From positions 1 through 50,620 of the forward strand of contig SLAA01000229.1 of assembly GCA_007127105.1 (NCBI GenBank): 50,620 bases of DNA, read 5' to 3'. This stretch comes from Spirochaetales bacterium (GTDB lineage: Bacteria; Spirochaetota; Spirochaetia; DSM-27196; SLAA01). The translations under genes were made by a program, and so were the position numbers. Below, in pieces: positions 26,397 through 35,279 of the stretch; the stretch's first letter is position 1; each line of letters starts with the position of its first letter. Under the pieces are notes generated by a model. The model was not told where the DNA came from. It did not search any database and saw only the letters and a list, made by a program, of their open reading frames with translations.

Positions 26397-28086
26397 GAGT
26401 TCGAAAAGCGGACTACCCTTTGCTATTTGCCATGGACGACACCTCCACTCCGCCTACGACCCGCAGCGAGAAGCGCGCAAGTTCGTTTCGACCCAGATTG
26501 GCGACCGAAATCCGGACACAGCCATTGTGGTCGGTGCTGGATTGGGATACATAGGCGCCGAACTACGGAGACGCGGGGTGTTCACCGTTCAGGTTTTCCT
26601 GTCTGCGTCCACCTACTCCGCCGCAACTGAGCGTGGAGATGTGGCATGGTGGCCTGAAGGCGACATACATAGAGAAGGAGCAACAGACTCCCCCACCGAC
26701 ACGCGCGAGGCGGTTCGGAACGACGCTTCCTTGCGCGCGTTCCTCCGTTCGGTATTAAGCGACACCGATGCGGCGGGACTGGAAGTCTTGTCCTGGACTC
26801 CGTGTATGGAGGCCTTCCCAGAGGAGGCAGAGAATGCCTTAGCCTCCGTTGCTGACGTGGTACGTGAAAGCAACGCAAATCTTACGACAATTTCAGCATT
26901 CGGCCCGCGTTGGTTCAGAAACATATGCGCCAATTTTCGTGACACCCAGGCCGTGCGCAGCTCTGCGAGCAGCTGCAGGCATGTAGTTATAGCGGCAGCT
27001 GGCCCCTCTCTGGAGGCTGCAATACCCGCTCTTCAGGAGCTGTATCACCTGAACGCGGAAATCTGGGCTGTCGGTACGGCGCTGCGGCCTCTTGCAGCTG
27101 CGGGTATTCAACCTAGCCTCGTCATAACCACTGATGCCGGGTATTACGCCCTGGAGCACCTAAACGCGGTCCGCGGATCCAGCGAGTTCTGTATCGCTGC
27201 GCCACTTAGCGCCGCTCGAGGCGTGACGCGACGCGGTTCCGGGCTCCTGCTCCTCAACCAGGGCTCTATTATAGAACGAGAGCTCTTTGAGAACTGTCGT
27301 CTTCCGGCGACTTTTTTGCCAGCCAATGGAACTGTGGCAGGGACCGCACTTGAACTCGCGCTACGCGTTAGTTCAGGTCATGTGGTTCTTGTAGGGCTGG
27401 ACCTTGGTTACCGTGATGTACAACCCCATGCGCGTCCACATAGTTTTGAGCATTATCTTGAGCGAAAGGAATCCCGGCTCCATCCGCTCTACGGCATGTT
27501 TGTGGCCCGCGCCTTGGAACACAGCTCCAGAGTATCGGATAGACGACGGACCACTCGTCAACTGGAAACTTACGCAGGCTGGTTTCGACGTCGAATTTCT
27601 CAACTGCGGCCTCGAGTGCTAACCCTCGGCCCCTCGGCATTGGAGCTGGGGGCTCCGCATATTACCCACGCCGAGCTCATGGCGCTGGCCAAGGAGCACA
27701 AGCTGGCGCCCACTGGCACCAACCAGACTCAAACACACGCCCCTCAGGACTCGACCGGTGCTTGGACAGCGAGCCTGACCGAGCATGAGCGCACCGTAGC
27801 GCTGTCGTCAATGCTTCACGCCCTGGAACTTCGACTGGAACGCGTGGCCGCTGTAACAACTCGGGAAGAGTTTCAGTCGCTGCTTCACCCCCAGCGCTTT
27901 CAAGCTTCGCAGGCAGGATCGGGGGCAAGCCCGGACGACCTGCAGCTACTCGCCTACCTAAACTGTCCTGGGGTTTTGAACTGCATTCGTCAGACCAGTC
28001 CAGCTGCTTTTCGCGAGGAGCTCTCCGACGCGGTGGAAACGGCACGCACGCTCCTCAATGAGCAGAAACGAGACCGGGCCTCATGA
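26383..28086 (+). CDS. DUF115 (MptE-like / Maf-like) protein, copy 1
   Basis: 'AIVVGAGLGYIGAELRRRG', 'VVIAAAGPSLEAAIPAL', 'PSLVITTDAGYYALEHL', 'NGTVAGTALELALRVSSGHVVLVGLDLGY'. Confidence 0.8.
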   Translation: MFKIESSKSGLPFAICHGRHLHSAYDPQREARKFVSTQIGDRNPDTAIVVGAGLGYIGAELRRRGVFTVQVFLSASTYSAATERGDVAWWPEGDIHREGATDSPTDTREAVRNDASLRAFLRSVLSDTDAAGLEVLSWTPCMEAFPEEAENALASVADVVRESNANLTTISAFGPRWFRNICANFRDTQAVRSSASSCRHVVIAAAGPSLEAAIPALQELYHLNAEIWAVGTALRPLAAAGIQPSLVITTDAGYYALEHLNAVRGSSEFCIAAPLSAARGVTRRGSGLLLLNQGSIIERELFENCRLPATFLPANGTVAGTALELALRVSSGHVVLVGLDLGYRDVQPHARPHSFEHYLERKESRLHPLYGMFVARALEHSSRVSDRRRTTRQLETYAGWFRRRISQLRPRVLTLGPSALELGAPHITHAELMALAKEHKLAPTGTNQTQTHAPQDSTGAWTASLTEHERTVALSSMLHALELRLERVAAVTTREEFQSLLHPQRFQASQAGSGASPDDLQLLAYLNCPGVLNCIRQTSPAAFREELSDAVETARTLLNEQKRDRAS

Positions 28087-29798
28087 CTGGATATGGGCGC
28101 CTTCTTGAGCTGAATCTACGGTCTCTGCGGGCTGCTGGCGGACAGCTGGGCCAGGAGACGGCGAAAAGGGTGGCGGCAAGCAAGGCGTCGCCACGGCTAC
28201 GGGTAGAAGCTTCGCGCAGCGGCGGAACAGAAGAGCCTACCGCTATTCTCACAGGGCCGAATGGCGAGCTATTTCTCCACTCTCGCTATAGGCCCCGAAG
28301 CGAGGCCGTTAAGTTTGCCGCTGGCCTTGAGGGGTGTGACTACCTGGTTCTTTTTGGCTTTGGCCTAGGATATGAGGCAGAGGCCATAATCCAGACCGCA
28401 CCACAGATGCAGCTGCGCATCATTGAACCAGACCCGAGCCTGTTGTACAGCGCATTCCTGGAACGCGACCTGAGCAAGCTGCTTGGGTTGGCTCAGGTCC
28501 GAATTATCTGTGAAGAGCAGGTGGATGAGGCGGTAGGAAGACTCGATTACTTGCCATTCTTTTTTCCTCGGTTCAGAAGCACTCATCTGCGCGCCCGGTT
28601 GACAGCAGATGATCAGTATTTCAGAGAATGTGCCGCACGGCTGGAGGTCTTGGTTGGGGCAGCAGGCGGCGACTATCGCGCATGTGCGAACTACGGACTG
28701 CGCTGGTGCATCAACACCATTCGAAATCTTACCTTGCTCGAACGTTCATATTCTCTTACTGAGTCCGTTCCAACGAAGAGATGGAACATTGTGGGGGCCG
28801 GACCAAGCGCGGATCGCACCATTGGAGACCTCGCAAGGGCGACCGACAGCTTCACGCTGTACTGCGACACCGCTGTACGTACCGCCGCCGCAGCTGGCAC
28901 TGAACGGCTGACCGCAGTCACGATAGACCCTCAGCCAATTTCTAAGCTTCATTATCTGGGAGTGATGCCGGAACAGGTGCACCTGGTTTCCGACATAGGG
29001 GCCCATCACAGCCTGCTCCAGAGCTTTCCGTACCTTTACTTCATCAGCTCCGGACATCCTCTTCACCGCTACCTCTCCTCGCGTGGGCTTCCGGTTGGCC
29101 CGACCTTGGTACAGGGCGGAAGCGTTTCAGAAACCGCCCTCCGGCTTGCGCACCATGCTGGCGCAGAAGAGATTGCAGTTCACGGACTGGATTTTGCCTA
29201 CCTGGCCGAGAGGAGTTATGTCGTGGGTAGTTGGCTTGAGTCTTACTTACGGAACAAAAGCGACCGACTCCACAGCATGAGCAACCAAAACTACTCCTTT
29301 ATTCGCCAGCGCAAGGCAGAGCGCCGCTCAACGGCACCCGAGGAACGAAGCGCAACTGGCGACCGACAGAACCCGCCCACCTACAACAGCAGCTTGCTCG
29401 ACGACTATCGAGCCGCGTTCTTCTCGGCCGCTACAGAACTAGGTTACCACTACCAACCTGGCGCATCATGGAGCTCAGCAGGTCTCCTTTCTACTGAACA
29501 CCCCGGTTCAAAACCATTCGGCACCACCACGGCCACCACCACCACAACAACAACTATGGCCCACGGGGTGAAGGATGTACTCCTGCGGCTTCGGCAGGAG
29601 CTACTGGAGCTACATCTGCCGACCACCGAGACGAGCTTTACTATGAGTTACCGATTCCTTGGTGATGCAGGCATGACACTTGTCCCGGCCGCGATTTATT
29701 TCCACGAACGACGAGGTTCGGATCGCTGCGAGGCTATGCGGCAGTCGTGTGAGCTGCTGCAAGACCAGATCTCCGAGCTTATCGACGCCGATACGTGA
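28083..29798 (+). CDS. DUF115 (MptE-like / Maf-like) protein, copy 2
   Basis: 'YLVLFGFGLGYEAEAII', 'WNIVGAGPSADRTIGDL', 'QGGSVSETALRLAHHAGAEEIAVHGLDFAY'. 4-bp overlap with copy 1. Confidence 0.8.
   Translation: MTGYGRLLELNLRSLRAAGGQLGQETAKRVAASKASPRLRVEASRSGGTEEPTAILTGPNGELFLHSRYRPRSEAVKFAAGLEGCDYLVLFGFGLGYEAEAIIQTAPQMQLRIIEPDPSLLYSAFLERDLSKLLGLAQVRIICEEQVDEAVGRLDYLPFFFPRFRSTHLRARLTADDQYFRECAARLEVLVGAAGGDYRACANYGLRWCINTIRNLTLLERSYSLTESVPTKRWNIVGAGPSADRTIGDLARATDSFTLYCDTAVRTAAAAGTERLTAVTIDPQPISKLHYLGVMPEQVHLVSDIGAHHSLLQSFPYLYFISSGHPLHRYLSSRGLPVGPTLVQGGSVSETALRLAHHAGAEEIAVHGLDFAYLAERSYVVGSWLESYLRNKSDRLHSMSNQNYSFIRQRKAERRSTAPEERSATGDRQNPPTYNSSLLDDYRAAFFSAATELGYHYQPGASWSSAGLLSTEHPGSKPFGTTTATTTTTTTMAHGVKDVLLRLRQELLELHLPTTETSFTMSYRFLGDAGMTLVPAAIYFHERRGSDRCEAMRQSCELLQDQISELIDADT
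29522..29560 (+). repeat. Trinucleotide-rich Thr-coding tract (ACC/ACA)
   Basis: ACCACCACGGCCACCACCACCACAACAACAACT encodes TTTATTTTTTT within DUF115 copy 2. Confidence 0.8.
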
Positions 29799-30618
29799 TG
29801 CCAGCGTAGCCAACAAAGGAGTCCGCTGGACGACAGTCGTAACTGGTGTGGTAGCCAACGAGTTCAGCGTCGTCACACCCAACGGCACAAGCATACGCAA
29901 CCGCAACCGCCGCAGCACCTGCCGAACAGGCTGAACGGTCACGTGGCCCGCACTCAATGACGCCATCAGCGTCAAGCTGCGCGAGTTTCTCTAGCATGGT
30001 GGCGTCGTTGGACTCTCGCACCCACGCATGTGCGTCATCTCCCAGGCCATGATTCGTGAAGCCGAAGGCAGGCCCGTAATGAGTGAGGTCGGTAGAGCCG
30101 ACTACTGTTATGTCGTTACCATCGTGTTGTAACTCGGCTTCAGCTAGAGCATTAGCAAGTCGGTGGACCAGCTCGGAATTTGGCCCAACGCGGAGCCAGA
30201 CAATGCGCAGCTCTGGATTAAGATAACTTAGCATTGGCATGATCACCTCAACTGAGTTCTCCGCGTCTTCATCTGGTACAGTGTCAAAGTTCTGCATGAT
30301 GTAGTCACGCAGCCGGTGATCGGTCTCGACGATTCCAACCGGCGTCTCGTACGCGTCCTCGCTGGCCATGACCAGGGGGGAGTTAGCTGAAAGATGCCCC
30401 CCAACGACTACTACGGTCCTGCTTCGTTCCAGGGTACTGAGAGTGTCAAACGCTAATCGACCGGAAAATGACCAGCCAGCGTGTGGCACGACCACCGCAC
30501 GCGACCGAGGTTTCTCAATATCCCGGCAGCACCAGTCGTGCAGCACCTGTTCTATTGCCTCTTCTGTCTCCGGATACCACCCTGTCGAGAGCTTACGTCG
30601 ACGAATTGTTTCGGCCAT
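29779..30618 (-). CDS. Memo family protein (AmmeMemoRadiSam system protein B-like)
   Basis: 'AVVVPHAGWSFSGRLAFDTLSTL', 'VVVGGHLSANSPLVMASEDAYETPVG', 'VVGSTDLTHYGPAFGF', 'CSAGAAAVAVAYA'. Confidence 0.88.
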   Translation of the reverse strand: MAETIRRRKLSTGWYPETEEAIEQVLHDWCCRDIEKPRSRAVVVPHAGWSFSGRLAFDTLSTLERSRTVVVVGGHLSANSPLVMASEDAYETPVGIVETDHRLRDYIMQNFDTVPDEDAENSVEVIMPMLSYLNPELRIVWLRVGPNSELVHRLANALAEAELQHDGNDITVVGSTDLTHYGPAFGFTNHGLGDDAHAWVRESNDATMLEKLAQLDADGVIECGPRDRSACSAGAAAVAVAYACAVGCDDAELVGYHTSYDCRPADSFVGYAGITYRRR

Positions 30619-30665
30619 CTTAGATTAATCATACCAGCGATATTCATAACCGTACACAATCACTC

Positions 30666-30693
30666 TTCACTTTTTCGCTTTTTCACGTATACT
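30666..30693 (+). promoter_or_regulatory. Putative promoter abutting the membrane-protein start
   Basis: TTCACT (30666-30671), 16 nt, TATACT (30688-30693); ATG at 30701. Confidence 0.45.
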
Positions 30694-30700
30694 GTTGCCT

Positions 30701-32038
30701 ATGAAGGCTCGCTTTGCACAGGTATGTGCCGCAATTACCGTTGCCGTGTTCGCTGCAGTGACCGTCTTCTTCGTTCTGCGGCTGAATGAGGCTCACGAGC
30801 GTAGTGTCCTCAATCGACAGGCACACTTTGAAGCCCTGAGCAATCTAGTCGCCCAGGCCTACCAGGCCGCGGGCAACTCCTTTGAACAGATCGATTGGGA
30901 GCGTGTTGCTGAAGAGTTTGAGCTCTCCCGTCACACTGGGGCTGTATCTATTGCCTCGGTCGAGGGTAGACTCCAGTATCTCACAGCACGTGATGTGTCG
31001 TACCTGAGTTCGACGACCCGTACCCAACTTGAAGAAGACGCAGAGCTACAGAGTGGGCGTAGCGAACCCTATTTGTTGCCCCCCTCTCCACGCGAAGTTC
31101 GCCTCAGCGAAACACTGTCCACCGCAGGCGGCGAGTTCATTCACGTTGAGGCGGTCTATCCAACCCTATCAAACGCCGATATCTACCCTCTCCTGCGTGA
31201 CTCCTTCCTGATGCTCCTGGCTTTTGCGGCTCTTACACTCGCGGCGGCTCTTGGCCTCTATCTGCATCGTAGCGGTCATCAAATAAGTCACCAGACCACG
31301 GCGGAACAGGATGCTCGTCTCCAAGCAGCGCCCAGCTTCCAGGAGTTCGACGACGACTCCGATGAAGACCTGGACAGGTACACAGACACCGACTTAGACC
31401 GGAATATCCATTTGGATATCGAGTCCGACCCTGCTCCAGACTCAGACACCGCTCCAGACTCAGAGACTGGCCTGGAGGAGGACGCATCTTGGTCTCAGGC
31501 ACACGGTGATAGCGCCGACCGAGAAAAAACAAAACTGTTGCGACGTATCAACCTGGAACTGGAGCGAAGTACCTTCAACGAGGAGGATCTCGTCCTTGCT
31601 CTGGTGCGCTCGGTACCTATAGAGCGGAGCTCGGACTCTACTCATTCTGCAGAGTACCAAAACGACGAGACTCGCATGCGGGACAAGCTCTACTCCTTTA
31701 TTGGGCTCGAACACGCCTTTAAAGAGCTCACCTTTACCTTAGGCAACAACATTATTGCCGTCATTGAGCCAAATAATGACCTCGACGGAGGGATGCGGCG
31801 TATGGAGAACCTCCTGCGCAAGGCTGAGGAGCGGGCACTCGCCGAAGGCGGAAGGCTTCACGGAGGCTTGAGTGCACGTGCCGGGCGCCTGACCGAGGCA
31901 CCACGGCTCTTCAAGGAGGCCTACACCGCTCTCAGACGTGCAGAGTACACAAAAGCCCGTATCATGGCCTTTAGACCAGATCCCGACCTGTACCGACGTT
32001 TTGTTGCTGGAGAGGAAGCAGGCGTAGAGTCTTACTGA
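30701..32038 (+). CDS. Two-TM membrane protein with acidic linker and degenerate GGDEF-like C-terminal domain
   Basis: TM near the N-terminus and at 'LLRDSFLMLLAFAALTLAAALGLYL'; 'LHGGLSARAGRLTEAPRLFKEAYTALRRAEYTKARIMAF' resembles the GGDEF C-terminal half. ORF track start is TTG 30695. Confidence 0.65.
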   Translation: MKARFAQVCAAITVAVFAAVTVFFVLRLNEAHERSVLNRQAHFEALSNLVAQAYQAAGNSFEQIDWERVAEEFELSRHTGAVSIASVEGRLQYLTARDVSYLSSTTRTQLEEDAELQSGRSEPYLLPPSPREVRLSETLSTAGGEFIHVEAVYPTLSNADIYPLLRDSFLMLLAFAALTLAAALGLYLHRSGHQISHQTTAEQDARLQAAPSFQEFDDDSDEDLDRYTDTDLDRNIHLDIESDPAPDSDTAPDSETGLEEDASWSQAHGDSADREKTKLLRRINLELERSTFNEEDLVLALVRSVPIERSSDSTHSAEYQNDETRMRDKLYSFIGLEHAFKELTFTLGNNIIAVIEPNNDLDGGMRRMENLLRKAEERALAEGGRLHGGLSARAGRLTEAPRLFKEAYTALRRAEYTKARIMAFRPDPDLYRRFVAGEEAGVESY

Positions 32039-32045
32039 GTAGGCC

Positions 32046-33575
32046 TCAAGCTCTAAACCGACGCCGCCGCATAATTCGGACTGTACCAAAAAGCACGACG
32101 AGACTCGGAATAATCACAATGTTTACCCACTGTGCAAAACGGACTACCGCGGCCCGTACCTCGGAACTCGCAAGACCGCTCAGTCGCAGGTCTGGTGCTG
32201 TGCGCCCAAACAGCTCTAACAGGTCGTCATCACCCGCGAGCCAATGAGCTGCTGCAGTCAGAAATCCAAGGTTCCGCATTGGATCCTCACCCAACTCCAG
32301 GAAGTCGCTGAAGGTGTATCCACCGCCTACCAATACTAACCTACCCTCCGCGCTCGCCTCTGAAACCGCGGGAAACTCACCGGAAAGCGCCATGACCACG
32401 CCTATGCGATCACCACCCTCACGCCAGACGCGTTCGTAGACGTCCGCTCCGAGCGCTGGGTTCGTTGCAAAGGGACTGTCCATGACCCGGCCCTCGTAGG
32501 ATGTCGTGAACAGCTGGGTCAAGCGCAGGCCTGAAGGAGCCTCACCAAACGGCTCTATACGACTTGGCCAGAACAGATCAAGACCTCCTACCGACTCGGA
32601 AAGGACGTGTCCTGGCGCGGCGTTGCGGGACCGCAACTCAATCCAGTGTGGATAGCTAACAAAACTCTCCGGTCCGCCGCCGGAGCCAGCTAAAGGCACC
32701 AGCATATGATATCGATCCAGCACTAACTCGCGTGAGACTCTGACTCCGTATCGCTCCAGCAGCAGGTCAAGGTCCGAGCGAGGGAGTTCACGCGCGGTGA
32801 GCTCGTCGTCCAGCTGCACATGGACACCCTCAACACTCAACTTGACGCCACCTCCAGCCGCGAGAAACTCCTCGATCCTGAGAACCGTTTCGGTACTCAG
32901 ATCCTTGTTTCCAAAAACGAAGAGCATGTCCGCCGAGTCCGGAATTGGGTCTCCGTCTTCGAGCAGACGCACCAGAAAACGTTCCGACAGTCGCAACAGT
33001 GCATTCTGATACGCGGAGCGGAGTTCAAGTTCCTGATTACCACTCAGAACAGCAATCTCAAACACGCGTTCGATCACCATCTCGTCCCATGCTGAGACTA
33101 GTTCATACTCAAGTTCCTCTGAGTTCAGTACAAAGGGCAGCACAGTATGAGCCTCACCATACTCAACAACGATACCGGAAAAAACAGTAATCAAGCTCTG
33201 GCTGTCCCTGTCGCTACCACTCAGTTGCTGCGGCTGTAACCCAAAATCCAGGGCAGTCTCCCGATTCTCCGGCTCACTTGCGTCCAGTACACTCAACTGT
33301 ACCAGGGGTGAGACAGCGGCAAACTCTTCAAGATACTCGCGAATGCGCTCCGGTTCAGCGCTGTAGGCCTCAAGCCGAGGACTCAGGAAGTAACGAATGT
33401 GGACCGGATTTTCCAGTTCCGCCAGCCGTCCCCGTGCAGCCGACGAAAGAGTATAGAGCTGTCCGCTTGTGAGATCTATGCGACCACTCAACTGAGAGCC
33501 CAGTATACCGGCTACCAGGAAAAGCAGGGGAAGGAGTCCAAGGTACACGAGCTTGTATCGGCTTGGTATAGGCAT
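32046..33575 (-). CDS. GldG-like ABC transporter auxiliary protein
   Basis: 'RIDLTSGQLYTLSSAARGRLAELENPVHIRYFLS' N-terminus and a terminal TM segment are typical of the GldG/ABC_transp_aux family. Confidence 0.82.
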   Translation of the reverse strand: MPIPSRYKLVYLGLLPLLFLVAGILGSQLSGRIDLTSGQLYTLSSAARGRLAELENPVHIRYFLSPRLEAYSAEPERIREYLEEFAAVSPLVQLSVLDASEPENRETALDFGLQPQQLSGSDRDSQSLITVFSGIVVEYGEAHTVLPFVLNSEELEYELVSAWDEMVIERVFEIAVLSGNQELELRSAYQNALLRLSERFLVRLLEDGDPIPDSADMLFVFGNKDLSTETVLRIEEFLAAGGGVKLSVEGVHVQLDDELTARELPRSDLDLLLERYGVRVSRELVLDRYHMLVPLAGSGGGPESFVSYPHWIELRSRNAAPGHVLSESVGGLDLFWPSRIEPFGEAPSGLRLTQLFTTSYEGRVMDSPFATNPALGADVYERVWREGGDRIGVVMALSGEFPAVSEASAEGRLVLVGGGYTFSDFLELGEDPMRNLGFLTAAAHWLAGDDDLLELFGRTAPDLRLSGLASSEVRAAVVRFAQWVNIVIIPSLVVLFGTVRIMRRRRFRA

Positions 33576-33576
33576 A

Positions 33577-34299
33577 CTATGCGCGCCTCCGAGCTTCCAG
33601 AACCACAGAGGTCAAATAGAGGCAGAGAGACGTGAGCCACAGGTAGTACCACAACGCACGAAAATCCAGCACACCTCGGACGAATCCGTCAAAATGAGTA
33701 TCTAATGAAACATACCGAAGAACCCCGGCAAGGGGCCCAGGCAAGGTTAGTACAACCTCAAGGCGACCAATAAGGGTGAGTACCAGCAGGAGTCCAGCGG
33801 CACCGGTAAATGCGGTGCTTTGATTCGTACACAACACCGAAACGAAAAGGCCTAAGGCGACCGCCGTCCCCGAGATCAAAACAGTCCCAATGTACTCGGT
33901 CACGATCTGCCCAAGATCGAACTCCCCAAGCGGCATAAGCAAGAAGGCTACAGGGAGGGTCAGGAGCAACATGCACACAACAATGAGCATGGTGCCCAGA
34001 TACTTACCCACCACCAGCTCGATGCTACGGAGTGGTAGTGTCAGCAATAGCTCAGACGTGCCAAGTCGATACTCCTCAGCCCAGCCCTTCATGGTAAGGG
34101 CCGGGATTACCAGCACGAACAGTAAGGGCATAGCCGCGAAATACCCACGCAGGGTAGCTGTGTCACGTGCCAGGAACCCGTGAATAAGAAAGAACCACAG
34201 GGCGGCGGCGCTTAAGAGAAAGGCTGTTGCAATATACATGGGAGGGCTTGAGAACTGTATGCGAAGTTCCTTTTTCGTCAGTGCAAGCACGCCGGTCAT
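33577..34299 (-). CDS. ABC transporter permease (GldF-like, ABC-2 type)
   Basis: Multiple TM segments; 'LTMKGWAEEYRLGTSELLLTLPLRSIELVVGKYLGTMLIV'. Confidence 0.85.
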   Translation of the reverse strand: MTGVLALTKKELRIQFSSPPMYIATAFLLSAAALWFFLIHGFLARDTATLRGYFAAMPLLFVLVIPALTMKGWAEEYRLGTSELLLTLPLRSIELVVGKYLGTMLIVVCMLLLTLPVAFLLMPLGEFDLGQIVTEYIGTVLISGTAVALGLFVSVLCTNQSTAFTGAAGLLLVLTLIGRLEVVLTLPGPLAGVLRYVSLDTHFDGFVRGVLDFRALWYYLWLTSLCLYLTSVVLEARRRA

Positions 34300-35273
34300 G
34301 GGAGCACGTCCTCTGCGGTGAGAACTCGGAAGACCTCTTCAAGGCCTCCCTCCATGGGTTCCAACCTCGTCAACTTAAGCCCCTGCTTTGCGGCAAAATC
34401 AAAAAGCACCTGGGGCCCTTCCGCGTTCGGCTGCAACCGTACCACCAGCGCCCCGGTGCCTGGCTCCGGATCGAGTTCCGCCACGCCGGGCGTAGAGCTC
34501 AATGCCACCAGGATGTCGTCATTGTATCCCGAATCAAAGGCAACCCTGATACGTTCTCCGATACCAGACGAGAGTTCCCGCCGCAGGGTAGCTATATCAC
34601 CGCGCCCAACAACCCGGCCACGGTGCAGGATGACTGCGTCACTACAAACCGCCTCAATCTCACTCAACACATGACTTGAGACAAGCACGGTAGCATCATG
34701 TCCAAGTTCACGAATAAGCTCCCGCATTTCATGGGTCTGATTCGGATCAAGGGCCGAGGTAGGTTCATCAAGAATAAGCACCTGTGGCGAAGCTATGAGC
34801 GCCGCCCCAACCGCAACTCTCTGCTTATATCCGCGGGAGAGAGCTCCTATGGTTCGGTGCTTCACCTCAGAGATCCCCACCTTCTCTATCACCGACTCCA
34901 GCTGTTCCCGGTTACGATGCCGTCTAAGTCGTCTGGGTGAGGATTGCTTCCGGCTACTCGACTGCCCTCGCGCAGCCGAGACAAATTCCAGCAGCTCATA
35001 GGGCGTTAGTTCCGGGTACAGGGGAGCATTTTCGGGAACGTATCCAATTTTTGCCCGAGCCTGGGCTGGGTGTGCTGCGATATCGATCCCATCAATGAGA
35101 ACCGCACCGGCGTCCGGATACAGGTACCCGGTCAACAGTCGCATGAGGGTAGTCTTTCCTGCTCCATTTGGACCAAGCAGTCCGGTAACCCGCTGAGAAC
35201 TCAAGGAGAAACTCACCTGGTCTACCGCCGCAAGTTTGCCATAGCTCTTGCAGACATCTTGTACATCTATCAT
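34296..35273 (-). CDS. ABC transporter ATP-binding protein (GldA-like)
   Basis: Walker A 'GLLGPNGAGKTTLMRLL', 'LSRGYKQRVAVGAALI' signature, Walker B 'VLILDEPTSALDP'. Confidence 0.95.
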   Translation of the reverse strand: MIDVQDVCKSYGKLAAVDQVSFSLSSQRVTGLLGPNGAGKTTLMRLLTGYLYPDAGAVLIDGIDIAAHPAQARAKIGYVPENAPLYPELTPYELLEFVSAARGQSSSRKQSSPRRLRRHRNREQLESVIEKVGISEVKHRTIGALSRGYKQRVAVGAALIASPQVLILDEPTSALDPNQTHEMRELIRELGHDATVLVSSHVLSEIEAVCSDAVILHRGRVVGRGDIATLRRELSSGIGERIRVAFDSGYNDDILVALSSTPGVAELDPEPGTGALVVRLQPNAEGPQVLFDFAAKQGLKLTRLEPMEGGLEEVFRVLTAEDVLP

Positions 35274-35279
35274 GAATAT

